Source: Clytia hemisphaerica
Lineage: Eukaryota > Cnidaria > Hydrozoa > Leptothecata > Clytiidae
Length of the DNA: 64,000 nt
Assembly: GCA_902728285.1 (NCBI GenBank)
Contig: CACVBU010000178.1
Span: forward strand, 2,530,869 to 2,594,868
Direction: 5' to 3'
The notes under the pieces were generated by a model. That model was given only the letters and a program-made list of their open reading frames with translations, ran no database searches and was not told the DNA's origin. How positions within the stretch are numbered: the stretch's first letter is position 1; each line of letters starts with the position of its first letter. A program made the position numbers and the translations under genes. Below, in pieces: positions 28,640-41,366 of this stretch.

Positions 28640-30420
28640 ATACAGCATGAACGACGAAAATTTTCAAGGAAAGGGATGCTTACTAAAATAACCGTATATC
28701 ATTTTCTCGGAAATGTTAATCATCGATTGGGAAAAGCTGTCCTTCTTCTTTTTCTTCTTTTAGATTGCAAAGGAAGAAGACTTTTGTAACACGAAAATTT
28801 CTAGGTCATTTTTCTTTTGTGAAATTTTAAAATCCGCCCACTTGTTTTGACCTAGCACTTAAAAATGCAACAATTTCTTTCCGAAATATATATTTCACTA
28901 TCGCATACACACGCAAAATTTGCCTTAAGTAATTTGCTTCTTCCCTTAGATTGGATAAAAGCTTTCTTCTAGGAAAAGATCTATTTGTAATTTTAGATAA
29001 GAAGAACATAATTATTCTTTGCTTGAAGCCGAGTATATTTCTTTCTAACTTCTAAAGTTGTATAACAAAAAAAAATTGTGTCTAAAATATACAAGTATGC
29101 CCATTTTCCATATGCTTCAATTTTATTCTTAAAAAAGAAAAGTTGTTTCTTAATTAACAACCTTTTGCTAGAGTTAATTGCCAACTGGGTAAAAACTGGA
29201 CGAATAATTGAGTTCTATTTGGGCTAAGCTCCAACTGAGGGCTACTTTTAATGAAGTACTTTCGATGTACTATTATAACAGAGTAGAATTAATTTTTCGA
29301 AATTTCAAAAAGACGTTATTTGGACGTTCTGTCTCAGACTTCTTGTGCAAGAATTATCTTACGGATAATCAGGACTTTATTTTAAGTTTAAAGATACTGA
29401 AAAATACTCTGAAAATTGGGGTAGAGTTTTTTCTGAGAAATTAGTAGCATCTGCGGCTCAAAATTGTCCGAAAATAAAGATACGTCTTGACTTGATGAAT
29501 CTTTCAGTTTGATACTCTTAAACACAAATAACCCATTGTGAATATACTAGATCCAAGTTTTTAGGGTTTGGAGATTTAATATGACCTTTTTAGACATCGC
29601 GTGAATTTTTTTTTGAGTTAGTAGACTTGTTTTTGTTTATTGGAAGCGAGTTTAAGTTTCGGACCCCCTAAATTTATTGATAGCTTTATCAGTGAAATTT
29701 CAATCAACAGACGAAAATACTTTTTATTGTAGCTATAAAGAAAAGTTTTCGTCGAGAGCCAAGCGATGTATATCTTATCTTTTGGGTATCACTTATCGCT
29801 CGTTAAATGGGTATATCATAACTAGCAAATAGTATATCACAAAATCTTTTTTCTTCCTTCAATTCAACGTAGTCCATTCTTTAATAATTTAGTAGCAAAT
29901 ATTTTTACTATAAATTAAGGAGGGCGTCAACAAAAGCCCTTTACATTATTCAGCGATATCCAGCGAGCTTAATACCATCAACTTTTAACAAAAAAAAGCA
30001 AGGTGGTGGGTCGACGACATTGAAGAAAATTTGTGAAAACCTTTGGCTATCTTCTTCTTCAATTGTGCTCGACAAGCTTTTGGAAAGAAGGGTAAGTCAT
30101 GTATTTTTATGTTGTATTCGGGAAAACGATATCTTAAAATCAGACGGTGACGGTGATTAGCCTTATTTTTGTCGGTATTCCGGCATTTTAACTTTCGTAT
30201 TGTAACCGTTTTCTTTAATGTCCGGGATTTCGGGATTCAACCAAAATTTTGACAGAAAACGGTATTTCTCGGTAAAATGCTCGTATCAATCACGCATTAC
30301 GCTTTTTGAAATCATAGATCACACCATTATGCAAACCTCTCTCCTAGCAGTGATTAGGCTCTTTAATGACTTGATGAGGTCAAATCAGGGTAGCCTTTGA
30401 TGAGTTGATGAGGATGATTT
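28640..30420. other. No supported feature
   Basis: AT-rich sequence with only short frames lacking splice or domain support. A pyrimidine-rich CCTTTTCTAG near 30422-30432 looks like a splice acceptor into the 5' UTR of gene 3, so an upstream non-coding exon may lie here. Confidence 0.4.
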
Positions 30421-30492
30421 TTCCTTTTCTAGATACGCATAACATAGACGATTTATAACAAACGAAACAAACGCTTTGAAAACAAAAAAAGT

Positions 30493-30852
30493 ATGGATTT
30501 CAATCACAGGATTTGTTCACTTTTATTAATCTTCACGTTAATTATCAACCTAAAACTTGCTGAAAATCGACCATTAACGCTGGAGGATCAGGACGAAGAC
30601 TTGGACATCACCGTAGATGAAGATACCCACGATGAGGACAAAGATGAGAAGAAAATATGTAAAGAGAAATGTGATACAACATATGGTTTTCAATGCGCAC
30701 ATGCAGTCGAAACGTATGAAAATCATTTCTTGTGCATGAGCTTGAAGAATAGCTGCAGAAGCAAATGCACAATGGAAGACAAGATTCGTAAATTGAAACG
30801 CAAAGTCAGACGCTACAAACACAAGCTAGAATCAAACTCGGTCAAACACTAA
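30493..30852 (+). CDS. Gene 3: small secreted cysteine-rich peptide precursor
   Basis: 119 codons, one exon. Residues 1-23 form a signal peptide (hydrophobic CSLLLIFTLIINL). Residues about 29-54 are a strongly acidic pro-region rich in D and E, ending in KK, a possible dibasic processing site. Then come six cysteines spaced C-x3-C-x7-C-x12-C-x6-C-x3-C, and a very basic tail (KIRKLKRKVRRYKHK). AATAAA overlaps the stop codon. The architecture is that of secreted peptides in animals, including venom, defence or signalling peptides. I do not recognise the family and cannot say which role applies. No similar gene is nearby. Confidence 0.65.
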   Translation: MDFNHRICSLLLIFTLIINLKLAENRPLTLEDQDEDLDITVDEDTHDEDKDEKKICKEKCDTTYGFQCAHAVETYENHFLCMSLKNSCRSKCTMEDKIRKLKRKVRRYKHKLESNSVKH

Positions 30853-30856
30853 TAAA
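30851..30856 (+). terminator. Polyadenylation signal of gene 3
   Basis: AATAAA sharing its first bases with the TAA stop at 30850-30852, so the 3' UTR would be very short. Confidence 0.55.
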
Positions 30857-31464
30857 AACATTACCTCTTTTTTTCACAATTTTTTTGCTGTATGTCCAAA
30901 AACTAAAATATTATTTAGTTTCGGAATTTATTGAATTGTTTTGGTAATTTTTAAGTTATTTTCCCTGAAAACTGAAATATTCAAAAACTGAAAGAAATCT
31001 TCCGTAAAAGCAGATATTGAGTGTTCAGTTTGTTGGTCCTATCAAATTCTATAAGGCAGACATATTTTTTTAATTCATGCATTGACACAACCCCGATTTA
31101 AAATGCTCCGGAAAAATTTCGAGAAAATTGCGGAAACTTAAAAAAATAAATAAGGAAAATACACTAAATTAGTAATTCATGCAGCCAAAAAATTTGGGAG
31201 CTTAACTCATTCTTAAGCTCTCGCAAATTTGTTCTCGATTCACGCATTCACGCAATCTTTTTTTAATTTTCTCGCATCCACGGGACGAAATAAGCCCATT
31301 ATTCACATAAACCACCGGTTTGACCTATTAGGCTCTTCCAAAAGATAAAGAGATTTTCCGATTTAGGGCACAATGGCCCGCCGACTGTCTGTTACAAAAA
31401 GAGTCTTTATAGTGGTCGAGATGTTATAAAAAATTTTCTCTTGTCATTTTTAAATCTTAAAAAT

Positions 31465-31792
31465 GCACATATCCGTCACCCATTTTGCCTCATTACCCCC
31501 TCCCCGGTTGGAATATATTCAAAAACCCAGAAGATACAAAGAGATTATGCCATAAATGGGTGACGGGTATGTGCGAGCCATAACGGTCCCTTTTTCACAC
31601 CCTCAAAAGTCTCTCAAAGGGGGTAAAAAACGCATTAAATTCAAAATTGAGTCTCTCAAAGGGTCGTGATTTTCCAAATTTTACGGACCTCTAAGGGTCC
31701 CAAGAACACCAATCTTTCCCCTCTCTAAGGGTCGATCTTCGAATTTTGGCTAGGATATACCGTCACCTCGCAACCTAGTACCTTCCCCCCGG
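31465..31792. mobile_element. Family I repeat, rearranged copy
   Basis: The left end occurs inverted at 31465-31507, followed by a forward body from about 31551 with CTCTCAAAGGGTC motifs, ending at GTACCTTCCCCCCGG. Confidence 0.7.
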
Positions 31793-32335
31793 GCACTGAA
31801 ACCGTTAGTGTCACCACTGGCTTCATGTGAGATCGCCCGACTTTCCGGTTCTGATTGGTAGGTTTGGACCTAGCAGCAGTGTGAGCCTTGTTGTTTTGAG
31901 CCCGCCTGAATAAAAACCTTAAGAAGAAAAGTCGAAAAGGGCTTTTTTTTCTTAGTTGGGGTGTGTAAGCCCATTTGAACTCAAAAAAATATTTGAAAAT
32001 TTGAAGTTACGAAGTTAAGAAGTTAACATTAAATGGCTTAACAAGATTTAAAAAAAGTATTTATGGCTCTCCAAAAGGTTGACTTGGTCTTAGTCTTTGA
32101 CGTAAAACACGTGTGTGGGAATTATCTATGTGTAGGCGATGTTTATTTACTAGGTCATGAAGGCTAATGGTCTTTCTATAAAAAATAACGTAATTTTCCG
32201 CGTGATTTTACTTAAGAAAACTTCAAATATAATTTCAAACTCTGAACAGATGGAATTGATGACGATATCTGATATGATACTTAATCCTAATAAACTTCAT
32301 TAATGTTATGTGTGGGGTGATATGCTGCAATGGGA

Positions 32336-32586
32336 CTACACGTTTTTTTTTTTTATAAGGAACACGTTTATAAGGAACGGTCCAAAAAATAAGAATTGTT
32401 AAGGAACTGCTCAGGCTGAGAATAAGAAAAAAAGTTTTAAGGAATCTAATTTTTGCGAATCCAAACTAAGCAGCTATGTAAATAAGGAACTCGATAAGGA
32501 ACTTTGAGGCTGAAATTCTCTGTAAAAATTAAGGAACTCCAGGCTCAGAGCAAAGTTAAGGTTCCTTATAAAAAAAAAACGTGTAG
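32336..32586. mobile_element. Family L foldback
   Basis: Ends TACACGTTTTTTTTTTTTAT / ATAAAAAAAAAACGTGTA with internal AAGGAAC/GTTCCTT arms. Non-coding. Confidence 0.75.
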
Positions 32587-32939
32587 CGCCAGTTTTTGTT
32601 TGGTTGTTTAATCCAGGGGATTTATCTATCTGATTGAAATGATGCCAAAATAAATTCAAAAGAAAAAAAGTAAAATGCCTACGGATTTGGATCTCGGCTT
32701 AACGAGGAGTCATTCATTTTAGAATTTTTATGTTTGGATAAAGAAATGCTGATTGTTTTTAATCTCTGAAAGTAGAAAAGATTGGAATCTCTTTTCTGAC
32801 ATTATAGAAACCTGATATTGTGATGGCGGATTGGCGGCCGCCTAGGGTTAAGAAGCAGGCAAATTTTCCATCTTTTGACGCCAGTCTATTGAGGGAAAAG
32901 TGAAGATTTCTTTAAAAGTTTGATAAAACTCCAACCGGT

Positions 32940-33567
32940 GCTACAGCAAATTTTTTTTCCGTGAACGGACGGAAGTATCTTCGACGGTCAGAAGTATCAT
33001 CTTTTGACGGTCGGAAATATAATTTTTAATTTTTCCTATCCGTCATTCCGTGGTTCAGGGGGTATTGGGTCATTATCAATTAATTAGGTAGGGTCAGGGT
33101 TGCTAGTAACGGCTTGTCACTGTGCCGGGTGCATACTCGGCGCCTTGGGCCCCGCAGGGTTGCTAGTAACGGCTCGAATTTCAGTCAGTTTAAAAAAGGG
33201 GTACTTTTACCCATATTATAATAACATTACCCCCGTCTTTTGCCAGTTCGGTATAATATGTTATGAATTGCGTGATTTTGCTGTGCGGCGATGGCTCAAC
33301 GGATAGAGCGCTAGCTTCCGAATTTGAAGGTCTTTCTTTGGTGGTGGGTCGAATCCCACTCGGTGCGAAAATTAGACAGGTCGAAATTGATGGACAAATG
33401 ATTGACAGGTATGAAAACTCAGTCAGAAATGAGAAACTGAGTCTCAGAAAGTAGAAAAAAAAGATAAGGTGAAAGATAGGAAAGGGAAAATGGGCCGTCA
33501 AACGATGATACTTCTGATCGTCGAATATACTTCCGTCCATTCACGGAAAAAAAATTTGCGGTGCTAC
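32940..33567. mobile_element. Foldback element carrying a tRNA-like core
   Basis: Arms of about 75 bp: GGTGCTACAGCAAATTTTTT, ACGGACGGAAGTATCTTCGA ... matched by TCGAATATACTTCCGTCC and AAAATTTGCGGTGCTACA. Inside are a CAGGGTTGCTAGTAACGGCT direct repeat (33097 and 33157) and the tRNA-like stretch 33286-33368. Confidence 0.75.
33286..33368 (+). other. tRNA-like (SINE-type) sequence
   Basis: A box TGGCTCAACGGATAGAGCG and B box GGTCGAATCCC are clear, resembling an arginine tRNA. The acceptor and anticodon stems do not pair, so it is not a working tRNA. Confidence 0.6.
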
Positions 33568-34009
33568 AAGAAGGCTTCAGCCTACGGTAAATACATATGT
33601 CGTTGAGGGTTAATTTGTCGTACGTGCAAAGTGAATCCTTGTAAAAGGCGCCAAGCAGAATAAAGACGCGACAAAAACATTACGAAAGTTTGCGTAGTTT
33701 ATCAAAAATAACGATAATCGATATGAATTATCATCAATTGAAATAAAGTGATGACGACCGACTGACTGGTAAAAAAGATTTACCATGCAAAAAAAATATT
33801 GACACCATATCCTCTACAATGTCCTCGAAAATTTTCCGGTATCTATGTAAATCCAAAAGACGGAGATTCCCTAATACATAAATGGCCATTTAAAATCAAG
33901 CTTGAAGTACCCCCTGCGATCTTAATCTAAATAACAAATTCTCTAAATATAATTTGATTTTTCAATTCTTCAAACCGAAATTGCAATGTTAGCAAGACGG
34001 TTTAAAGTA

Positions 34010-34400
34010 TTCATGATGTTTATGACGTAATGTTTTAAACCGAAGCACCCATTTAGTTGCAAGCCCGATGGGCTAGAGGCGAATCTTTAACCCTTCACAG
34101 GCAAGAGTAATTGAAGCCACTTATTTCCAATCCAAAACGCGCATAGAACGCGCCGTAATCATGACGAAGGATTGTATCTAGCGGTTCCTTTGTTTTGGAG
34201 GACTACATTTTTTGAAATCTAGCTATAGATTTTAGAATCAATCTGGCGTTTGTGTAAAAATAATAAGTTGTTTCATTTCCCATCCAGGAGTCTCGCCTCT
34301 AGCCCTTCGTTCGGGCTTGAAACTCAATGGAAGCACCCAAACTAGTGGCAAACGTCCAGTCTTTTATGTGTGCTTCTGTATAAAACATGACGTCATGAAT
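34010..34400. mobile_element. Foldback family H, copy split by a family G MITE
   Basis: Left part up to 34049 and right part from 34330 together match 35338-35476. The inserted 34050-34329 is a family G element. Confidence 0.8.
34050..34329. mobile_element. hAT-like MITE family G, copy 2 (nested)
   Basis: Ends CATTTAGTTGCAAGCCCGAT / CGGGCTTGAAACTCAATG. The host sequence GAAGCACC is duplicated at 34042-34049 and 34330-34337. Confidence 0.88.
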
Positions 34401-34555
34401 ATCATGAATTATGAAATTCTCTTGCTTCACCATCGATTAAACCGTCAATAATGGCTAATTAGGGAAAATGCCCTGTATTAATGAATTTTCGTAAGGATAG
34501 AATTCTAGTGACTTTCCTCAGTAGCCGCTTAATGATTCATTGATTATTTGAAATA

Positions 34556-34690
34556 ATTTTTTTTTTCTATAAGAACAACTTTATAAGAAAAGGAGGCTGA
34601 AAATTGGCCTAAATCTAAGAACATTTAAGTCTTTCAAAAAAATTAAGAACAGTCCAGATTTGTCAAAATTTTCTGGTTCATATAAAAAAG
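34556..34690. mobile_element. Family L relic
   Basis: TATAAGAACAACTTTATAAG ... TTCATATAAAAAAGCGTGTA; short and diverged. Confidence 0.5.
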
Positions 34691-35337
34691 CGTGTATTTG
34701 AAGTGTTGAAGGATAAAAACTTTTCGTTAATGCAAATTTTTTTTTGCTATTTTATTTAAAAAAAGAAACCTAGAAACCTATCCCGTGTGTAACACTTTGT
34801 TATCAATCATCTAACATTATAAAAAATGTTATGGACATTAGTTTGGCTTAACGCCTTAGACGTTGGTTTAAACAATCTTGATTCATTTTCACACGTGCTG
34901 ACGTGTATTCTTAAGGGCAAGTTTGTTTGATTTTCCTATATCTGACGTCACATCAGCCTGACGATCTTTATGGGTCTCATTTCGAAATTCTAATCAATCA
35001 GAGGGGTCAACCTAGATTTAAACAGTCTCAGCGACAGAAGTCTCACAAAAACTGATTTCTTTGTTTCGAAGCAAAGACATGAGTACGATTAGTTGAAACG
35101 TAGTAAAACAAGTTTCTAGGTGGAAAAATCATATAATTATTTAGAGTACCGAATGATATAAACCGTACTCAATAAAACCACGGGGTGGAAAAACGCACAC
35201 AACCAGCACCCATTTATTTTAACTCCTACTCTTGCAACAATTGTAACAATGTTAAATAAAATTGATTGAATTCAACACATTTTTAAACTTTGTCTAAAAT
35301 GTTTTTCAAATGATTCATTTCCCAAACAAATTCTTGA

Positions 35338-35476
35338 TACTCATGACGTAATCTTTTATACGGAAACACCCGAAATACACCGGGTGTTTGCCACCAGTTT
35401 TGAATTTAAACAATGAAACTGGTGGTAAACGGCGGGTCTTTTCGTAGGTTTCCGTATAAAAGATTACGTCATGAAT
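35338..35476. mobile_element. Foldback family H, complete copy
   Basis: Near-perfect palindrome with TCATGACGTAATCTTTTATA on the left and its complement on the right, around a GCCACCAGTTTTGAATTTAA core. Confidence 0.88.
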
Positions 35477-35479
35477 ATT

Positions 35480-36740
35480 AAGAATATTGCGGGTATTAGA
35501 ATTGAGATAATCTCAGGGCTTATTAAAATCTCATTTAAGCTTAAAACCCATTTCTTTAATTATGAATTCGCACTTCTATGTGAAAGCCCAGGGCTTTCTA
35601 ATGAATCATCCCTTAGAATTTTCTATTCGCCGTGATATGTTAATCTTGATGCAGCCTCTCTAAGAGAAGTCACAAACAGAAATATACGGAAACTCATAAA
35701 AAGATACTACAGGTTTCTATAAGCGTAGGGCAAATGTTGTCTAAAGCATGTTCTCTCAATGGCATGCTAAACTCGGACTATCACATGGCGTTTTTATTGC
35801 CACCATATAAAAAACCCGACGAGTTAAAAATTGGCTAGCTAGACTATCATGGAGGTTCTCTTTTACGCAAACTATATGAGTCTTTGATTATTGTATCACC
35901 ATAATTGACATGGTATATAGGTGATATTTTAATGAGCATTTCAGTTACACGAAAGTAGAGCACCCAAGATTGTAGGGTTCGATCCGGAGCCGGGTCACAC
36001 AAAAAACGAAAAGTGGTTTAGAAAGTAGAGAAATGCACACTCCCCTACCATCATGCAAACAGTTGACAAGAAAAGGGAGACCTCGACTGCGCTCGCAAAA
36101 TTACTTTTCAAACTTGCTGTTGTCTAGTAGTTATGCAACAGACGGACAAATGATGTGTAGAGCTAGTAAGCAATATCCTAAGACTGCGTCAATAACAAAC
36201 GCATTAAAAACATCCTGATAACATCTAATATGCACATGTGTACCTTATAAAACAGAGAAGGAAACTTTGGGCGGAAAATAACGTTTTCCAAATCTTTTCC
36301 TGAGGAACATTTAGAAAGAATATTTTCCATGATAACCTAGTGTGGACGTCCTCTTCATTGTTACTATGCGCGTGGATTAAATAATAAACATCAAAACAAA
36401 CATGATAGCGTGACTGCGCACTGTGTGAGATTCGGTTGTTAGGAACCGTATATATTCTAGCCTCAGAAGGAACCATGTGCATGATATATTTTATGGTTAT
36501 TGATTGATTTTGATTGTGTAATGATGAGTTTTGACGCAGAATTATTTTACATAATAGTTGTTTACAATTTAATGATGTTTTTTTATTTTGCGGACGAGCC
36601 AATATTCGTTTTTTCGCGTTTTGACAAGCTTTGCTAGTGTGGGGTCTGTGAACGTCAAATGCGGTCTATGTTGATTGTGTTTCCTTAGCTTAAAGTGTGT
36701 GAAATATTGATGTGTTTACTAAACATACATGTACTACTAT
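35480..36740. other. No supported gene
   Basis: Short frames exist (for example a 125-codon minus-strand one at 36225-36602) without domains, splice context or repeat support. A B-box-like GGTTCGATCC at about 35979 suggests a SINE scrap. Confidence 0.4.
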
Positions 36741-36743
36741 AGT

Positions 36744-36901
36744 ATGAGACAAGCTGGAGTTTTTACAAGCTCTTTTTTGATTTGGTTGGTCGTTAACCAG
36801 TAATAAAACAATTTTGTTACTTTTTCTAAAGAACGTGTCATCTCTATCACTTCAAATGACCAATTAGTGAAGTATCTTGTAAAAACTCCAGCTCATCCCA
36901 T
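36744..36901. mobile_element. Short MITE
   Basis: Ends TGAGACAAGCTGGAGTTTTT / AAAAACTCCAGCTCATCCCA, about 25-bp arms. No second copy in the window. Confidence 0.7.
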
Positions 36902-37139
36902 GAAAAATATTACCTAGACCCACACATAATTTAATGTCCCCGCCTACTTTTCAATTAATCGGCTGTGTTATTAAGTGAGGGTTGGGTCGCAAATATCTCG
37001 CAGAACATCCAATTTACCACAAAATCTCATTTTAATAGTCTTTAATATGGTATGATTAATAAACGCGAAGATTAGGTTTCCGGGTTATTACAATAGCATT
37101 AATGAAATCATTTAATTGATACTGTACAATATTTTCTAC

Positions 37140-37400
37140 CGAATCAAGATTTTTTCAGTTAAGGTGAGAAAAAGCCTGTTAAAATACTTCAGCGCTTTAC
37201 TCTTCACTTCAATCAGGATCACGCAAGTCAGCAAAACAATGGCTGAGTACGCCTCCCTTTGAAAAAGTCCAAATCACTTATCACGGCTGAAAAATTTTTC
37301 AAATCACGATCACGTTTTGACCACTAATCACGCAATCACGAAAGAAAGAAAGAAAAATTTCCAAATCACGGTATCACGCAAACTTCATGGGGGGGGGGGG
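37140..37400. repeat. ATCACG-rich degenerate repeat with a G14 run
   Basis: Repeated AATCACG/ATCACGCAA words, then a run of 14 G near 37389. The related TTCACGCATTCACGCAA repeat is at 60560-60735 and near 31235-31260. Confidence 0.6.
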
Positions 37401-37665
37401 GGCTCCTACTACTGTAAGTAGATGGCCAAACTTTCTTATTCCCAGGAAACCTTTCATATTGCCACTTCAATGACTGGCCACACTCTGGGTAGGTTCAAAA
37501 GTAACTTCACCTTGTTAGGCGGTTAGAAACAAGCATTTGTACGCAGCAAATGAACTTTTGCGCCTGAAATGTTATCCCAGAAACGAGAAAGTTTACTCTT
37601 CAACTAACAATCGTACACGTAGTACATAAGGTACAAATATGACCCAAATATGATTAGGACACTTC

Positions 37666-37870
37666 CTTCTCACAGACCCACTGGGACCCCACTCCACTGG
37701 AAAAATTGTCCAAAATATCGTCCCCGGTGGAAAATTATACAACAATTTTTGTCCCTCCTGAAAATAGTCAAATAAACCAATCCTCGCTGCAAATTATTAT
37801 GCCATTTTTTCCACCCCCACTGAATTTTCTGACTTGAAAACAAAAGAATTGAAATCCCCAGTCATAAAGA
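37666..37870. mobile_element. MITE family E, truncated copy
   Basis: Matches the left two thirds of 4131-4424 (CCTTCTCACAGACCCACTGG ... TGAATTTTCTGACTTGAAAA). Confidence 0.7.
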
Positions 37871-37939
37871 AATGACTTAACTCTGGATATTCCTTAATAT
37901 ATAACATTCCCCTTAAAGACCATGATAAAAAGCAAAAGA

Positions 37940-38330
37940 AGGCGTAGTGGTATAGTGCTTATCATCCTTGATTCCCGCCTGGGAAGCCTGAGGTCGATAC
38001 CCACTGTGTCACTACGATTCACATAGTAAGTGAATAAACCTTCGCCTGGGTCAAGCCATGCTATGTGAGGGGAATTGGGTACCATTATTCTGATGCATGA
38101 GTGTTGGTAGATGAGATAGTCATGTTAGGTTAGGCCTCGCATGGGCATCGCTCTCCCAGTGTTGTTCAAGTGTCATGGTCTACGCCATGACTTGGCAGCT
38201 CGCGTCTATAAAGTTGCAGCGTCTGTCAGCGCCGTGATTACTTCTCCTGCGGGAGAAAGACTCATCCCGAATGCATTTAGAGGGTTCATTTCTGTCGATC
38301 TATCTATCTGGATACGGATCATTTTTTGAG
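37940..38330 (+). mobile_element. SINE family B, copy 1
   Basis: The tRNA-like head has an A box GTAGTGGTATAGTGCTTAT and a B-box-like GGTCGATACCC. The body GAGGGGAATTGGGTACCAT and ATCGCTCTCCCAGTG is shared with 58862-59265. Confidence 0.75.
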
Positions 38331-40290
38331 CGTTAATCTAGAAACGTTGCCGCAAAAGGGAGAAACAATGAGAGAGTAAATTGACAAAATTTATGCAAAA
38401 ACTTTATCAAAGGTATGGTAACATTCAACAATTACGTCATTTCGGTTGAGATTATCCCGATTTCGCAGAAACATCAAAGATCATAATCTAATCAATATCT
38501 AAGATAAAGCACGGTATAAAACCAAGAAGACTTTCACTCGAATGACGAAAGAGACTGCAAGATAAGCATCAAGAAAAACATGTACAATTTTCAGAGTATT
38601 TGACTTGTTTTTTACGCAAAGTTTCTAAAGCCGGATCATAAATTGTCTATTAGGGCATGGGATGATACTAAGAGGCTATTGAAAGTAAGATTATCGGTCA
38701 ATAAAACCTCATTTAAGATTTAAATAAGCGTTGTATAACTTCCGTATAAGGCGTATGTTATAAGTGTATTATCTGAGAATGTATAATAGCATAATAACCA
38801 CGCGCGTGCGAGATAAAGCTAAGATAGGAGATTTTTATGTAGGTAATCCTTGCATTTGAACACAAACAAGTCTAGGTCAAAAATGACGCTTGACAACCTA
38901 CTAACCAATGAGCTAAGATGTCTGGGTCAGAGTTAAGAGCTTTGTTGGGGTTTGCAAAATAGGTATATTGAAATATTTTGAATTGCGGAGTTGTAATCCT
39001 CTCAACTTTGGCATACTATTTTTTTTATATCATAAAAAAAATTATTGGAGTGACAAAAGTGATTCAAAAGTATACACGCAGTTGAAATTATGCTGTCTTT
39101 CTTCCTATAGGCTAAAAATGATTTTGAATCTTTGACTCAAAGTTAATAAGCTGTTTCTCAAAAGTTCAAAAGATAGCTCATAGATAAAGAAATATGCGTA
39201 CAGAAGCCGGTCTCAGAAACGCCGAAGAAGGAAGTAACTATAGTCAAGTTAAGTTAGAAGAGAAATTAGTTGTTTTTTTCGTTTTTTTTTATCTAAAAGT
39301 ACATTCGTCTATCTGACATATTATCAATATTAAACTCATTTAATATTCTATTAAACCTACTAAACCTAATAATTAGTCGCGTATATCGAATCAAAGGTCA
39401 AAAACACAGAGTCAATAGCACGCACAGTTCATCAAACCACCTGATTATTTAAGTGAACCACAAGCAGGGGACAATATATAATTTCTTTTATCTATGATTT
39501 AAACCTTGGTTAAGATAGTAAGCAGATCTAGTTAGATAAGTTCAAAAGGGGGGAAATCTAAATCGCTTCAGGAAATCACCTAATGTGGGCATGTTTCATT
39601 AATCAAAATAAATGTCAAAAAAGCGCCCACTTTCGAAAACATACACCGCCACCTCTCCCCATTTTCCCTTGAAAAGACTATCTATCATAATTGAGGAAAT
39701 CCCTCATAAAAACATGCAATGACAATGGAGTAAGGATTTTAAATTAGAATACAAATTAGGTAGTTGAGATTAAATTTATGATGCAATCGGAGTATATGAA
39801 TGTTAGCTTTGTTCTCGTTTTTTTCTTAATTGAATTATCGGGCAAATACCAGCTTGACTGCGTTCGCTAATACTTAATTCAACACAGAGCGAAAATGAAA
39901 TAAAGATAATCTCCACTGGCAATACACATATAAACACGAACGGCCCTAAAACCCTCTTTAGTTGATTTCAACGACCCGATGTCAATAACAGTGCAAAAAC
40001 GAACGATTTTATCTTGATTGATCTAGCGAACAAAGGTTCCCAGATAAAGAATTCGGGTGGACAGCTGTCGAAAAAGGAGCCTACGAGTCGCCCACAACTG
40101 CAATCGCAAACTTTCTTACAGTAGCTGTAGTATCACAGATCCGCGTTATGACCACCTTCCCAATGGAAAAATTGGCTAAAAGGAGAGAAAAATATCCTGA
40201 AATTTATAATTCCCCTTGCACTCTTGTTAATCGCCACGAGTATTTTTGAGAACCACCTCAGTGTTTTATTAAACAATAGAATTCAAAATT
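38330..40290. other. No supported feature
   Basis: AT-rich; no long frames, no clear repeats. Confidence 0.35.
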
Positions 40291-40291
40291 T

Positions 40292-40528
40292 CTAAGCTCT
40301 AGTTTAGACGGATCACCTTTCGCTCTGCCTATTCTAATTGTAAGAGTAGGCACAAAGCGGGCACAAAGTGGGCAGTTAAATTCTTTGCTTCAAAAAGGTT
40401 GAAAAATGACATTGCATTGACGTCAAAAGAGGGTAATGCAACTTTAGACAGCCCACTTTATGTTCACCTTAATTCACAATTAGAATATAGGCAGGGCGAA
40501 AAGTGGGCTGTCTAAACTAGAGCTAACA
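40292..40528. mobile_element. MITE with about 50-bp inverted ends
   Basis: AGCTCTAGTTTAGACGGATC ... CTGTCTAAACTAGAGCT, with inner GCCTATTCTAATTGT/ACAATTAGAATATAGGC arms. Confidence 0.8.
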
Positions 40529-41075
40529 GGTGATTTTCTATCTCATATTTTTAAGCCTATTGAATTTAATTCCTTAAAAATGTTATCCAAAATGACAAAC
40601 ATTTCTTGTCGGATCACTGAGACAGGGCTGTTTATCTCTAGTAAGCTATATGATTGCTCAAAACGAAAACAAGAGATTCTGAGCAAAGCATTGAATCTTC
40701 ATTGAATTTGCATCGAAAAGAAGTCATGTACACATTTATTTGAGCTGCACACACCAGCCATTACTACCCAATAAAACAAATCCCTTCGATATCAGATATC
40801 TTTGAATTACATGTTCTACTACCGGTAAATCTACTTTTCCAGCCAGACTTTGCGAGGTTAAGTACGATAGATGAATCAAGACAACAGACAAATTTTCTCT
40901 AGCCATCGTTCATGCCATTGTAGTTTTCTACATGCTAACCGGAAAGCAAAATCAACTTTGCTTCTAGAAAGAATTTCCGCTTTATTTTAAGTTCAAGAAG
41001 AAAAGCGGATACTGCTATTCAGGGCCAGTTTAACTTTCTTTTCGCTTAGCGAATAAAGGCTAGATGAAATTCGAC

Positions 41076-41366
41076 CAATGAAGTATGAGCCCGAAGGGCT
41101 AGAATCAAATCAACTTGGTAGGATTTGAAGCCTACAAAATCCTACCAAAGTTGTACGGTCTAGCGCGGCGCGCCTAGTTTTTACACAAATGACAGATTGA
41201 AATTAAAATTTACACCTAAATTTCGAAAAATATATCACTCGAAAACAAAGGAATCGCTAGATTCAATCCATCATAAAAAATACGGCGCATATTTTTAGGC
41301 TTCACTTTTTCTTGCCTGAGAAAGGTTAAAGACTCGATTCTAGCCCTTCGGGCTTATACTTCATTG
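41076..41366. mobile_element. hAT-like MITE family G, copy 3 (variant ends)
   Basis: Ends CAATGAAGTATGAGCCCGAA / TTCGGGCTTATACTTCATTG; AATTCGAC duplicated at 41068-41075 and 41367-41374. Confidence 0.88.

Noticed and set aside
36225..36602. 125-codon minus-strand frame
   Set aside because: No recognisable domain, no splice partners, composition like surrounding non-coding DNA.
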